From Roseinatronobacter ekhonensis (GTDB taxonomy: Bacteria; Pseudomonadota; Alphaproteobacteria; Rhodobacterales; Rhodobacteraceae): DNA of 64,000 nucleotides. The notes below the pieces were generated by a model. That model saw only the letters and a program-made list of their open reading frames with translations. It searched no databases and was not told the origin of the DNA. A program made the position numbers and the translations under genes. Where the stretch lies: contig NZ_UIHC01000001.1 in NCBI RefSeq assembly GCF_900499075.1, positions 62,001-126,000 on the forward strand, given 5' to 3'. Shown here in pieces: positions 55,135 to 63,948 of the stretch. Numbering within the stretch: the stretch's first letter is position 1; each line of letters starts with the position of its first letter.

Positions 55135-56466
55135 ATGAAAAAGCTGAAATCCATCTTCCCCCGTAGTTTTTTCGGGCGTGCCGTGCTGATCGTTGTTGTG
55201 CCGATACTGGTCATCCAGATCGTGCTGTCGGTCGTGTTCGTGCAGCGCCATTATGAGCGTGTGACACAACAGATGACCGGGTCGGTTCTGGACGTGGTCA
55301 ATGCGCTTGTGGCGCAGATAGACTCTCAGCCACCCGACACGCGCGCGCTGGACCGATCCGGTCTTGCCGCCGCGCTGGAGTTGGAACTGCAATGGCTGGA
55401 CGGCCCGCTGCCGCGACTGCAATCACGCGCGCCATGGTATGATCTGGCGGGCAAAGAGGCCTTGTCAGTGCTCCGTTCGCAGGCTCCCAGGTTGCGGGCC
55501 GCTGCCTTGCGCACAGAGCCAGACCGGGCGGTTTTATGGCTCGAAACAGGGCATGGCACGTTGCAGGTAGCCATTCCGCGCAATCGTCTGGCGCCTACAA
55601 ATCCGCATCAGTTGCTGGTGATTGTGTTTGCGGCGTCACTCGTGATGATCTTGGTGGCGCTGCAATACCTGCGCCTGCAAATCCGTCCTATCCGGCGGTT
55701 GGGGTCCGCCGCCGAAGCCTATGGCCGGGGCCAGGCGCTGCCCTTGCGCGCATCGGGTGCAAGAGAGATCCGTGCGGCGGGGTTGGCGTTTATCGACATG
55801 CGCAACCGGATCGAGCGGCAGAATGCACAACGCAAGCTGATGTTGTCGGGCTTGGGGCATGATATGCGCACGCCGCTGACCCGTATGCGTTTGCAGTTGT
55901 CAATGTCGGACCCGTCCGAAGACCGTGACGCGCTCGAAGCCGAGATTGCCGATCTGGAAAGCCTGCTGAACACGTTTCTGGACTATGCCCGCGGCGACAG
56001 CCAGGTGCGCGAAGGCGTTTTCGATCCAGTGGCGATCCTGACAGATCTGGCGGGACGCTATCGCGCAGCGGGCAAACCGGTAGAGATGCATGTCGCCGAC
56101 GGTGTCCCACGCAAGGTGCGTTTGCGTGAGGGGCAACTGGAGCGCGCGCTCGACAATATTCTTGGGAACGCGCTGGAATATGGCGGTCGGGCACGAGTGG
56201 CCATGTCGGCCACGCCGGACACCCTGACGCTCACTGTCGAAGATGACGGCCCCGGTATTGACCCTGCTGACCGTGCCCGCGCCTGCGAGCCGTTTGTGCG
56301 CCTGGATACGTCGCGCAATCAGGATGTGGGTGCACATGTCGGCTTGGGTCTGGCGATTGCCCAAGATGTCATGCGCGCGCAGGGCGGGCGTCTGGTGTTG
56401 GATGACAGCGACAGTCTGGGCGGTCTTCTGGTGCGTCTGACGCTACCGTTGCAAGACCGGCTTTAG
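55135..56466 (+). CDS. EnvZ-like sensor histidine kinase
   Basis: This is a 443-residue inner-membrane sensor kinase. It has a first helix (about 15-37), a periplasmic domain of about 120 residues, a second helix (about 160-180) and a HAMP domain after LRLQIRPIRRLGSAAEAYGRG. The phosphoacceptor His242 is in LGHDMRTPLTRMRL. The ATPase domain has DNILGNALEYG (N-box, about 341), DDGPGI (G1, about 369) and GLGLAIAQDV (G2). The H-box style is EnvZ/OmpR-type. No response regulator gene lies next to it, so it is orphaned here. ATG 55135 has only a weak ribosome site. The spacer to the divergent MBL gene is 73 bases. Confidence 0.9.
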   Translation: MKKLKSIFPRSFFGRAVLIVVVPILVIQIVLSVVFVQRHYERVTQQMTGSVLDVVNALVAQIDSQPPDTRALDRSGLAAALELELQWLDGPLPRLQSRAPWYDLAGKEALSVLRSQAPRLRAAALRTEPDRAVLWLETGHGTLQVAIPRNRLAPTNPHQLLVIVFAASLVMILVALQYLRLQIRPIRRLGSAAEAYGRGQALPLRASGAREIRAAGLAFIDMRNRIERQNAQRKLMLSGLGHDMRTPLTRMRLQLSMSDPSEDRDALEAEIADLESLLNTFLDYARGDSQVREGVFDPVAILTDLAGRYRAAGKPVEMHVADGVPRKVRLREGQLERALDNILGNALEYGGRARVAMSATPDTLTLTVEDDGPGIDPADRARACEPFVRLDTSRNQDVGAHVGLGLAIAQDVMRAQGGRLVLDDSDSLGGLLVRLTLPLQDRL

Positions 56467-56552
56467 GGCGCTTCGCGACCAACAGGCGGACGTATGCGGC
56501 GTAGAGAGTGGTCGGACGATTACCTTTTAGTGCCGCACTGCCCTGTGCAATG

Positions 56553-58610
56553 TCAGCGCCCTTCGCGCAGCCATGCCCCAAGCGCCAGCCCTGCGGCAAG
56601 CACAAGCCACGCCCAGCCCGGCAACAGTGCGGCGGTGGTGATGTCGGTCGTCACATAGGCGCCGCGTGGAGTAACCCCCAGCCAGCCGCGCCCCGCCGCG
56701 GCACGTCCTTCGCGCACTTGCCGCAACTCTGGCAGCCCCTCGGCGACCGTCGTGACCCCGCCGCGCGTGGGCGCGATCAGCGGGTCCAGCCGTGCGCCCG
56801 TTGCGATGGTCGTTTCATATTCACGCGGGGCTTGCGGGCCGATCGCGACCACGCTTTCCAGATCGCCTTCGCGCAGCCGGTAGAGCCCGATTTCAGGCGC
56901 GTCCCATTCGGCCTGGTATTGGCCCGGATCGCCTTCGGTCAGGGCCAGTGCGGTTTCTGTGCCGTCAGGAGCGGTTACGATCACATCGCCCACATCGTCG
57001 CCAAGACTGCGGCGCGTTATGGTTAGGCGTTGCCCCTCTGCGCTGGCGGTCAGGGCCTCTTCCTCAAGCTCGGGCTCTCTCATCATCCAATGGGCCAGAC
57101 GGCGCAACAGCTCAAGTTGCGGGCCACCGCCCTCGAATCCGCGATCCCACAGCCATGTCTGATCCGAGGCAATGAGTGCCATGCGCCCCTGTTCCACGCG
57201 GTCCAGCATTAGCAGTGGGCGACCGTCGATCCCCTCCATCACGATCTGTCCGTCTTCGGGCACCAAGTCTATCTGCCGAAACCACCGGCCCCACCCCTCG
57301 GCGGAGGGCGCAAGTGCTTCCAGTCCGGCGGTCACAGGGTGGCGCCGACCCAGATCTGTGACCTCCGGGCGGAAGCCTTCATCCAGAACCCGTGCCGTGG
57401 GGCGCGCCGGGAACACAGCCCCCAGGGGAGAGCGCCAGATGCTGTCGGCCCCCGCCAGTTCCGGCCCGCCGACCACCAGCATCGCGCCACCATCCTGCAC
57501 ATAGCGCGCGATGTTGGCGAAATAGGCAGCGGGCAGTATGCCCCGCCTGCGGTAACGGTCGAATATGATCAGGTCGAATTCGTCGATCTTCTCGATGAAC
57601 AATTCACGCGTTGGGAAGGCGATCAAAGATAGCTCATTGACCGGCACACCGTCATGCCGGTCCGGCGGGCGCAGAATGGTGAAATGGACCAAATCCACCG
57701 CGGGGTCCGACTTTAGCAGGTTGCGCCATGTGCGCTGGCCCGCATTCGGCTCGCCAGAGACCAGCAGCACGCGTAGCCGGTCGCGCACGCCGTTCATTTG
57801 CACGATGGCTGCGTTGTTGCGGTCGGTCAGCTCTCCGGGTGCGTCTTCGAGTTCGAACTGCAGAACGTTCATGCCGCCGCGGTCCAGCGTGACGTTGATC
57901 TCCATATCCTCGCCCACTGGCACCATCGCACTCTGTCGCGGCCCACCGTCGATGGAATAGAACAAAGGTGCCAGACCACCGGCGCCGGGCGGCACCGCGC
58001 CCTCATCTTCGACCCGCAGGGTCAGGGTGACGGGTTCGCCGACAATGGCAAAGGCCGGCGCATTAGAGACGATCAGACGGCGGTCCCAATCCTGCGGCTG
58101 TCCGGTTTGCAGCAAGTGTAGCGGGCTGGGCAGGTCCAGCGACAGGTCGGCATCATGCGCCAGGCCGTCCGACAGCACAAAGGTGCCCGCCAACCGGTCG
58201 CGGGGCAACTCTGCCAAGGCCCCGGCCAGCGCACCGGCGATCAGGCTACCCTGATCGCGGGCGGCATCCTCTACCGTGACAACGCGGGTTTCCACACCGT
58301 GCAGGGCCGAGAGTTCGGCGTTCAGATGCGCGCGGGCGCGCTCTGTCTGGGCTGCCCTGTCGCTCAGCCGGTTCGATGCTGTCTGGTCCGCCACAATCAG
58401 CACAATGTCGCTCAAGGTATCGCGCAACTCTGTTTGCAACGCCGGGTTTGCCAGCGCCGCCAGAAGTGCCAGCGCCGCCAAACCCCGTAGCCACCAGCCG
58501 CGCAGGCCGCGCCATAGCGCAATAGCAACCATGCAGGCAGCCAAAACGGCGACCACAGCCAAGACGGACCACGGCAGAAGCGGTGCAAATTCTATTTCTG
58601 TGCCATTCAT
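56553..58610 (-). CDS. Membrane protein with a glutamine amidotransferase-like domain (COG5426 type)
   Basis: This 685-residue protein is anchored by two N-terminal helices (about 14-32 and 41-58) and one at the C-terminus (about 660-678). The middle is periplasmic by topology. It includes Ig-like stretches (FAIVGEPVTLTLRVED; NVTLDRGG) and a class-I-amidotransferase-like fold from LRVLLVSGEPNAGQRTW through DLIIFDRYRRRG and GGAMLVVGGPEL. No cysteine exists beyond Cys26, so the catalytic nucleophile of true amidotransferases is missing and it is probably a binding or scaffold protein. Its ATG overlaps the DUF4159 stop by 4 bases. It is the last gene of the MoxR operon and its role is unknown. 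Confidence 0.8.
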   Translation of the reverse strand: MNGTEIEFAPLLPWSVLAVVAVLAACMVAIALWRGLRGWWLRGLAALALLAALANPALQTELRDTLSDIVLIVADQTASNRLSDRAAQTERARAHLNAELSALHGVETRVVTVEDAARDQGSLIAGALAGALAELPRDRLAGTFVLSDGLAHDADLSLDLPSPLHLLQTGQPQDWDRRLIVSNAPAFAIVGEPVTLTLRVEDEGAVPPGAGGLAPLFYSIDGGPRQSAMVPVGEDMEINVTLDRGGMNVLQFELEDAPGELTDRNNAAIVQMNGVRDRLRVLLVSGEPNAGQRTWRNLLKSDPAVDLVHFTILRPPDRHDGVPVNELSLIAFPTRELFIEKIDEFDLIIFDRYRRRGILPAAYFANIARYVQDGGAMLVVGGPELAGADSIWRSPLGAVFPARPTARVLDEGFRPEVTDLGRRHPVTAGLEALAPSAEGWGRWFRQIDLVPEDGQIVMEGIDGRPLLMLDRVEQGRMALIASDQTWLWDRGFEGGGPQLELLRRLAHWMMREPELEEEALTASAEGQRLTITRRSLGDDVGDVIVTAPDGTETALALTEGDPGQYQAEWDAPEIGLYRLREGDLESVVAIGPQAPREYETTIATGARLDPLIAPTRGGVTTVAEGLPELRQVREGRAAAGRGWLGVTPRGAYVTTDITTAALLPGWAWLVLAAGLALGAWLREGR

Positions 58611-61378
58611 TGCCCCAACCTTTCCAACAGCGCGGGGACATGTACCTGATCGGATTTGTAATTGCCGGTCAGCACATGGGTGATCAGGTTCACCCCGAAC
58701 CGATACGCCATTTCACGCTGCTCCTCTCCTGACAGGCCCATGCCGATGCGCACCAAGGGTTGCCCGGCCTCGTCTACCGCCCATGCGGCTGCCCAGTCAT
58801 GCCCGCCGACAACAACCGGCGTTACCCCGTCATTGAGGTTGCGAAACGGCATCCCTTCGGCTTGTTCTGCGTCCGCGGGCGCGGCTTCGACCCAGACTTG
58901 TGCGCCGCGATACCGGCCCGGAAAATCGTCCAGAAGGTAGAAGGTGCGCGTCAGAACATGGTCGTCGGGGATCGGGTCCAGTGGCGGAATGTCCAGCGGC
59001 CGCGCGATTGCCTGCAACCGGCGCGCTTCGGGTGTGGTGCGGGTCAATCCGGCCAGTTCTGCATCGCGGGTGTCAAACAGGATCATCCCGCCGCCACGCA
59101 AATACCGGTTAAGCTTGGCATAGGCCGCGTCCGACGGGATGGGCGTTGTTTCCGTGATCGGCCAGTACAGGAAGGGAAAGAAGGTCAACTCGTCACGCTC
59201 CAGGTCCACGCCGATGGGCGGGTCCGGCTCTATAGAGGTGCGGGCGAACAGAATGCGGCTCAGCCCGCGTAAACCGGCATGCGCCATGTCGTCGGCGCGG
59301 GTGTCGCCGGTCAGGACATGACCCAGCACCAAGGCGCTGGTGGCTTGCAGGGCAAGACGGTCGCCCGCCTCATTCGGGGCCGCATCTTGGGCGCGCGCGT
59401 CGATTGGCATGGCCAGGGCCAGAAGGACCGCCGCAACGGCCCCACCGCGCAAGCGCCCCGACAGCCACAGGGCGGCGAGTATGTCGACCAGCAGCAGCGC
59501 AAGCCCGGCAAGCAACACAGGCGCGCGCAGGTCGCGCGTGACCGCCACGGTGTCGCGCTCTACCGGCACAGTTGCGGGCCATAGGGCGGGTGCAAGCGTG
59601 GTGTCCGGGGCGATCAGGTTCAGCGCCAGCGTCCCTGCCGCGCTGGAATAGACGCCGGGGGGAAGCTCGGGGCCAAAGTCGCGCGCGGCAAGTGCCGTGC
59701 CCTCGACCGCCGCACCCGCGCTGGCGTCGCGCACGTCGCCAAACCCGTCCAACGCGCGCTGTGGCTGCCAGATCTGGTCGGCCACGGCATCGGCCTTGAG
59801 CGCGCCGCCGCGCGTGGACACGGCCAGCCGTTCCAACATCTGCACGAACAGCCCGGACAGGGGCAGGGTGGACCAGTTTGCATTGGCGGTGGTGTGGACC
59901 AGAACGATCTGTCCATCTTCGTCGAATTTGCGCGTGACCAGCGGCGTGCCGTCGGCGAGCGTGGCAATCGTGCGCTCTGCCAAACCGGGGTCAGGCTGGG
60001 CCAGAACCTGCGCGGCAATGGTTACATCGGGCGGAATATCCAAGCCCGCAAAAGGCGAATCGGGCGCGAAATCGCGCAGACGGCGCGGCGCGCCCCAGCT
60101 CATCGCGCCGCCCACGGTGCGCCCGCCAATGCGCAGGCGGACGGGCAAAAGCGGGTCTTCGGCGTCGCGTGCGACCTCTGACGCGGCCAAGCTGGGCCCG
60201 GCAAAACGGAGCAGCATTCCGCCCGCGCGCACGAAATCCAGAATTTGCGCGCTCTCGACCTCGCCTAAACTGGCAACATCCACCAAGATCAACACATCGG
60301 GCGCGGTCAGCAGCAGATCGTCAATCGACGGGCTTTCGACCAGTTCCGAAACCGGACCAAGCGCCTGACGCAAGTAGAAGAAGGGCGACAGCAGGTCCGC
60401 GCCCTCATCGCCTTCCCGACCCGTCAGCAGGGCCACCTTGCGGCGCTGCAAGGCGTCATCGGTCAGTGCCACCGCGCCCGCGCTGCGCTGTCCCGCGATC
60501 TGAAAGCGGGTGATGCGGTTGCGCAGTTCGGGTTGCAGCACCAATTCAGCCTCTGCGGTTTGCGCGCCTGCCTCGAAACCGGCCGTGGCACGGGCAAGCG
60601 CGCGTTCCACACCTGCCGGATCGCGGCCTGTGGCGATGATGTCGATCTCGGTCGCGGGTTGTGCGGGCAAGCGCAGGGCTTGCAGGTTCAACACACCTTC
60701 GCGCAGCTCTGGCGGGGCCAGCGCTAGAACCGGGCGCGAGGTTTCAAACACCGTCAGCGCGCCACGGCTTTGCAAAGCCGCCGTCAAACCTGCGCGGTAA
60801 GGCGTATCCAACCCGTCCGACAGCCAATAGCTGTCCAGCCGTTCGGGCAGGGCATCGGCCCATGCGGCCACGGCATCGGCCCGTGCCGCATAGGGTGCAG
60901 GCGCCAACGCGCCCACACGCTCCGCCCAGAACCCGGCATCGCGCAGGGGCAAGGGGCCTTCGGGCAGGTCACTCAGCGCGACCACGGCTACAGGGCGGTC
61001 GGCGCGCGTGGCTTCTGCCAGCACTTCGGCCACGCGCTCTGTGCGGCGCGTCCAGTCGCGGGCGCTGGCCCAGCTGGCATCCAGAACCACCAATAATGGG
61101 GCATCACCCATCCGGCTTGCCTGCGGGTTCAGCACTGGGCCGGAAAAACCAACGATCAGCGCAGCTATGGCCAAGGCGCGCAGCACCAGCAGCCACCACG
61201 GGGTTTTGTCGGTTTCCGTGCGCTCGTCGGTCAGGCCCAGCAGCAGCGCCACGCCGGGAAACCGGCGCACAACAGGGGCGGGCGGCACCGCCCGCAACAG
61301 CCACCACAGTAGCGGCAAAGCGACCAGCGCGGCCAACAGCCACGGCGTGACGAACCCTATCGAGCCGAACGCCCCCAT
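58607..61378 (-). CDS. BatA-N and DUF4159 domain membrane protein
   Basis: This 923-residue protein has the aerotolerance-regulator (BatA) N-terminal helix pair (about 8-28 and 62-80), a von Willebrand-like region (VVLDASWASARDW at about 93-105), a long middle, and a DUF4159 domain in the last 250 residues (FFPFLYWPITE; RGGGMILFDTRDAEL; MGLSGEEQREMAYRFGVN). A helix at about 624-644 is followed by a second stretch (645-668) that reads like a complete signal peptide ending in DARA, which suggests a fusion of two ancestral genes. Its ATG abuts the DUF58 stop (TGAATG). It probably cooperates with MoxR and the DUF58 protein. The function is unknown. Confidence 0.82.
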   Translation of the reverse strand: MGAFGSIGFVTPWLLAALVALPLLWWLLRAVPPAPVVRRFPGVALLLGLTDERTETDKTPWWLLVLRALAIAALIVGFSGPVLNPQASRMGDAPLLVVLDASWASARDWTRRTERVAEVLAEATRADRPVAVVALSDLPEGPLPLRDAGFWAERVGALAPAPYAARADAVAAWADALPERLDSYWLSDGLDTPYRAGLTAALQSRGALTVFETSRPVLALAPPELREGVLNLQALRLPAQPATEIDIIATGRDPAGVERALARATAGFEAGAQTAEAELVLQPELRNRITRFQIAGQRSAGAVALTDDALQRRKVALLTGREGDEGADLLSPFFYLRQALGPVSELVESPSIDDLLLTAPDVLILVDVASLGEVESAQILDFVRAGGMLLRFAGPSLAASEVARDAEDPLLPVRLRIGGRTVGGAMSWGAPRRLRDFAPDSPFAGLDIPPDVTIAAQVLAQPDPGLAERTIATLADGTPLVTRKFDEDGQIVLVHTTANANWSTLPLSGLFVQMLERLAVSTRGGALKADAVADQIWQPQRALDGFGDVRDASAGAAVEGTALAARDFGPELPPGVYSSAAGTLALNLIAPDTTLAPALWPATVPVERDTVAVTRDLRAPVLLAGLALLLVDILAALWLSGRLRGGAVAAVLLALAMPIDARAQDAAPNEAGDRLALQATSALVLGHVLTGDTRADDMAHAGLRGLSRILFARTSIEPDPPIGVDLERDELTFFPFLYWPITETTPIPSDAAYAKLNRYLRGGGMILFDTRDAELAGLTRTTPEARRLQAIARPLDIPPLDPIPDDHVLTRTFYLLDDFPGRYRGAQVWVEAAPADAEQAEGMPFRNLNDGVTPVVVGGHDWAAAWAVDEAGQPLVRIGMGLSGEEQREMAYRFGVNLITHVLTGNYKSDQVHVPALLERLGQ

Positions 61379-62242
61379 TCAGCGCCCCCCGTCCAGCGCC
61401 TGCCACAGCGCCATTAGCGCGCGGCTTGGCGGTTGGTCCGTGTGGTGGGTCAATATTTGCCAGCCACTTTGCCGCGCCAGCGCGGCCAAGGCATCCTTGC
61501 GCGCGGCCAAGCGGTCGCGGTAGCGCGCTTGCAGATCGTTGGCGCGCAGGGTCTCATGTCGCAGCGTGCCGGTCATAGACTCAAAGATTGACCGGCCCTG
61601 ATAGGGAAATTCCTCTTCCACGGGGTCCAGAATTTGCACCAACACACCCCGCACGCCCTGGCCGACGGCGCGGGCGACAGTGTGCTCCAACCCCTCTGTC
61701 GGGCCAAGGAAATCCGACAGGAACACCGCTTGCGACCGCGCGGGCATCGCGCCTTGGGGGGGCGTGCCGAAATCCGTGCTGTCATCTGCGCCAAGTGCCA
61801 GTGTCAGCGGTGCCAGTTGCGCGCGGCCCATGCGTGGCGGCACATCCGGCAGCAGGCCAACCCGTTCGCCGCCCTTCAGCAGCAGCACCGCCAGTGCAAG
61901 CCCCAACAGGCGCGCGCGGTCGGATTTGGGCGCACGGTCCCTGGCCCCCGAAAACGCCATGGCCTGCGCGCGGTCTACCCAGAGCGTCACGGCTTGTGCC
62001 GCCTGCCATTCGGTTTCGCGCACGAAATGGGCATCCGCGCGGCCAGAGCGGCGCCAGTCAATCCGCCCCGCCCCGTCAGAGGCCGTGGCAGGGCGATATT
62101 GCCAGAATTCGTCGCCTTGCCCGGCGCGCCTGCGCCCATGCGCGCCGGGTAGAACCGACGCGGCCAAATGCTCTGCCTGCGCCAGAAGCGCGGGCAGCGG
62201 GGCGGCAAGCCCTTCGGCCCTTTGGCGCAGATCGGTCGTCAC
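61379..62242 (-). CDS. DUF58 domain protein
   Basis: This 287-residue protein of the DUF58 family is nearly always encoded next to MoxR ATPases and related to von Willebrand A-type metal-binding folds. Features visible are the PGAHGRRRAGQGDEFWQYRP start motif (about 32-51), IDWRRSGRADAHFVRE (the family's most conserved stretch, about 60-75), LWVDRAQAM and SDFLGPTEG. No membrane helix is seen, so it is cytosolic or peripheral. It overlaps the moxR stop by 4 bases and abuts the DUF4159 gene, which ties it firmly to this operon. Confidence 0.9.
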   Translation of the reverse strand: MTTDLRQRAEGLAAPLPALLAQAEHLAASVLPGAHGRRRAGQGDEFWQYRPATASDGAGRIDWRRSGRADAHFVRETEWQAAQAVTLWVDRAQAMAFSGARDRAPKSDRARLLGLALAVLLLKGGERVGLLPDVPPRMGRAQLAPLTLALGADDSTDFGTPPQGAMPARSQAVFLSDFLGPTEGLEHTVARAVGQGVRGVLVQILDPVEEEFPYQGRSIFESMTGTLRHETLRANDLQARYRDRLAARKDALAALARQSGWQILTHHTDQPPSRALMALWQALDGGR

Positions 62243-63246
62243 GCAGCCGCCGCCATATCTGTAGCTTTTGCAGCCACTTGGTCAATGATGTCCGCCAAGT
62301 TTGCCCCCTGAGCGCGCGCGGCAAAACCTAGCGCCATGCGGTGCGACAGCACGGGGCGCGCCATCGCCGCCACATCTTCGAGCGAGGGGGCAAGGCGGCC
62401 TTGCAACAAGGCCCGCGCGCGCACCGTCAGCATCAGCGCCTGCGCCGCGCGCGGGCCCGGACCCCACGCGACCATGCCTTGCACGGCTTCGTGTGCCTCT
62501 GGTTCACCGGGGCGGCAGGCGCGCACCAGATCAAGGATGGCGTCCACCACGCGTTCCCCCACAGGCATACGACGCAGCAGGCCTTGCGCGGCGATCAACG
62601 CGTCTGCGCTGAACACTTCATGCGCGGTATCTTCGGCGGCGCCGGTGGTGGCGATCAGGATATCACGCTCGGTATCGCGGTCGGGGTATTCCACGTCAAT
62701 CTGTACCAGAAACCTGTCAAGCTGGGCTTCGGGCAGCGGGTAAGTGCCTTCCTGTTCCAGCGGGTTTTGGGTGGCGAGAACATGAAACGGCGCAGCCAGT
62801 TTGTGATGGGTGCCCGCCACCGTCACCTCGCGTTCCTGCATCGCTTGCAACAAAGCGGCTTGCGTGCGCGGGCTGGCGCGGTTGATTTCATCTGCCATCA
62901 GAAGCTGGCAGAAAATCGGCCCTTCCATAAAGCGGAATGCGCGCTTGCCGTCGTCATTCACATCCAGCACTTCCGACCCCAGAATGTCGGCGGGCATCAG
63001 GTCTGGGGTAAATTGCACGCGATTGCCGTGCAGCCCCATCACGGTCGACAGCGTATCGACCAGCCGTGTCTTGCCCAGACCCGGCAAGCCGATGAGCAGC
63101 CCGTGTCCGCCGCACAGCATGGCGGTCAGCGTCAGGTCGACCACGGTTTCCTGCCCGATGAAGCGGCGGTTGATGCTGGCGCGTGCCTCGGCCAGTTTTT
63201 CACCCAGTGCCTCTATCTGCTGCGGCAGGTCGGTGGCGTCGCTCAT
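62239..63246 (-). CDS. MoxR-family AAA+ ATPase
   Basis: This is a 335-residue AAA+ chaperone-type ATPase of the MoxR family. The best-studied members help assemble or insert metal cofactors and modulate stress or envelope proteins. Walker A is GLPGLGKT (53-60) and Walker B LLMADEIN (115-122). NRASPRTQAALLQAMQE (about 122-138) is the MoxR-specific stretch, followed by sensor 1 (FHVLATQNP) and DRFLVQIDVEYP. The ATG has a strong AAGGAG site. It is the first gene of a tightly overlapping four-gene operon (moxR, DUF58, DUF4159, COG5426 type) and diverges from the DUF1285 gene across 99 bases. Confidence 0.93.
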   Translation of the reverse strand: MSDATDLPQQIEALGEKLAEARASINRRFIGQETVVDLTLTAMLCGGHGLLIGLPGLGKTRLVDTLSTVMGLHGNRVQFTPDLMPADILGSEVLDVNDDGKRAFRFMEGPIFCQLLMADEINRASPRTQAALLQAMQEREVTVAGTHHKLAAPFHVLATQNPLEQEGTYPLPEAQLDRFLVQIDVEYPDRDTERDILIATTGAAEDTAHEVFSADALIAAQGLLRRMPVGERVVDAILDLVRACRPGEPEAHEAVQGMVAWGPGPRAAQALMLTVRARALLQGRLAPSLEDVAAMARPVLSHRMALGFAARAQGANLADIIDQVAAKATDMAAAA

Positions 63247-63345
63247 GGCGGTTCTCCTTGTTCGCTGTGGCGAAGCTGCCCGAAACGGGGTGAAATCGCG
63301 TGCTGTCGTGTTACGTTACCCTCAGACATATCGCAAAGGCAGCCA

Positions 63346-63948
63346 ATGGCAAAAACACCGATGCAACAAAATAACGTGACCCCGTCGGCCAATGCGCTGG
63401 CAGATGCGGCGGCGGCTGCCAGCAAAGGGCGCGGCCTGCCGCCGGTGCATTTGTGGAACCCGCCGTTTTGCGGTGATCTGGATATGCGGATCGCCCGTGA
63501 CGGGACATGGTTCTACGAAGGCACGCCCATCGGGCGGCCCGCTTTGGCGCGGCTGTTTTCAACCATCCTGAAGCGCGAGGGCGACAGGTATTTCCTTGTC
63601 ACGCCCGTGGAAAAGGTTGGCATAACGGTCGATGACGCGCCCTTTGTGGCGGTAGATTTTCGCGCCGATGGGGATGGCGAGGATCAAAACCTGATCTTCG
63701 TGACCAATATGGGCGACGAGGCTTTGGCCGGATCCGACAACCCGCTGCGCGTGGAGCGTGACGCCGACACCGGTGAACCCGCGCCATATGTGCATATCCG
63801 CGCGGGGTTGGAGGCGCTGATCGACCGCAAAAGCTTTTACCGCTTGGTAGAGCTTGGCGCCCATGCCGACCATGACGGTGCGTCATGGTTCGGGCTGTGG
63901 TCCGGCGGGCAGTTCTTTCCAGTGATCCGGTCCGAAGAGTTGGTGTAG
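63346..63948 (+). CDS. DUF1285 domain protein
   Basis: This is a 200-residue soluble protein of the DUF1285 family, function unknown. PPVHLWNPPFCGDLDMRI (about 32-49), GTWFYEGTPIGRPALARLFSTILKREGDRYFLVTP (about 52-86) and VEKVGITVDDAPFVAVDF (about 87-104) are the strongly conserved core. WFGLWSGGQFFPV lies near the C-terminus. ATG 63346 is used, and ATG 63361 five codons later is possible. It diverges from the MoxR operon, so a shared regulation is plausible. Other Rhodobacterales, as I recall, carry it beside the MoxR genes too. Confidence 0.87.
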   Translation: MAKTPMQQNNVTPSANALADAAAAASKGRGLPPVHLWNPPFCGDLDMRIARDGTWFYEGTPIGRPALARLFSTILKREGDRYFLVTPVEKVGITVDDAPFVAVDFRADGDGEDQNLIFVTNMGDEALAGSDNPLRVERDADTGEPAPYVHIRAGLEALIDRKSFYRLVELGAHADHDGASWFGLWSGGQFFPVIRSEELV

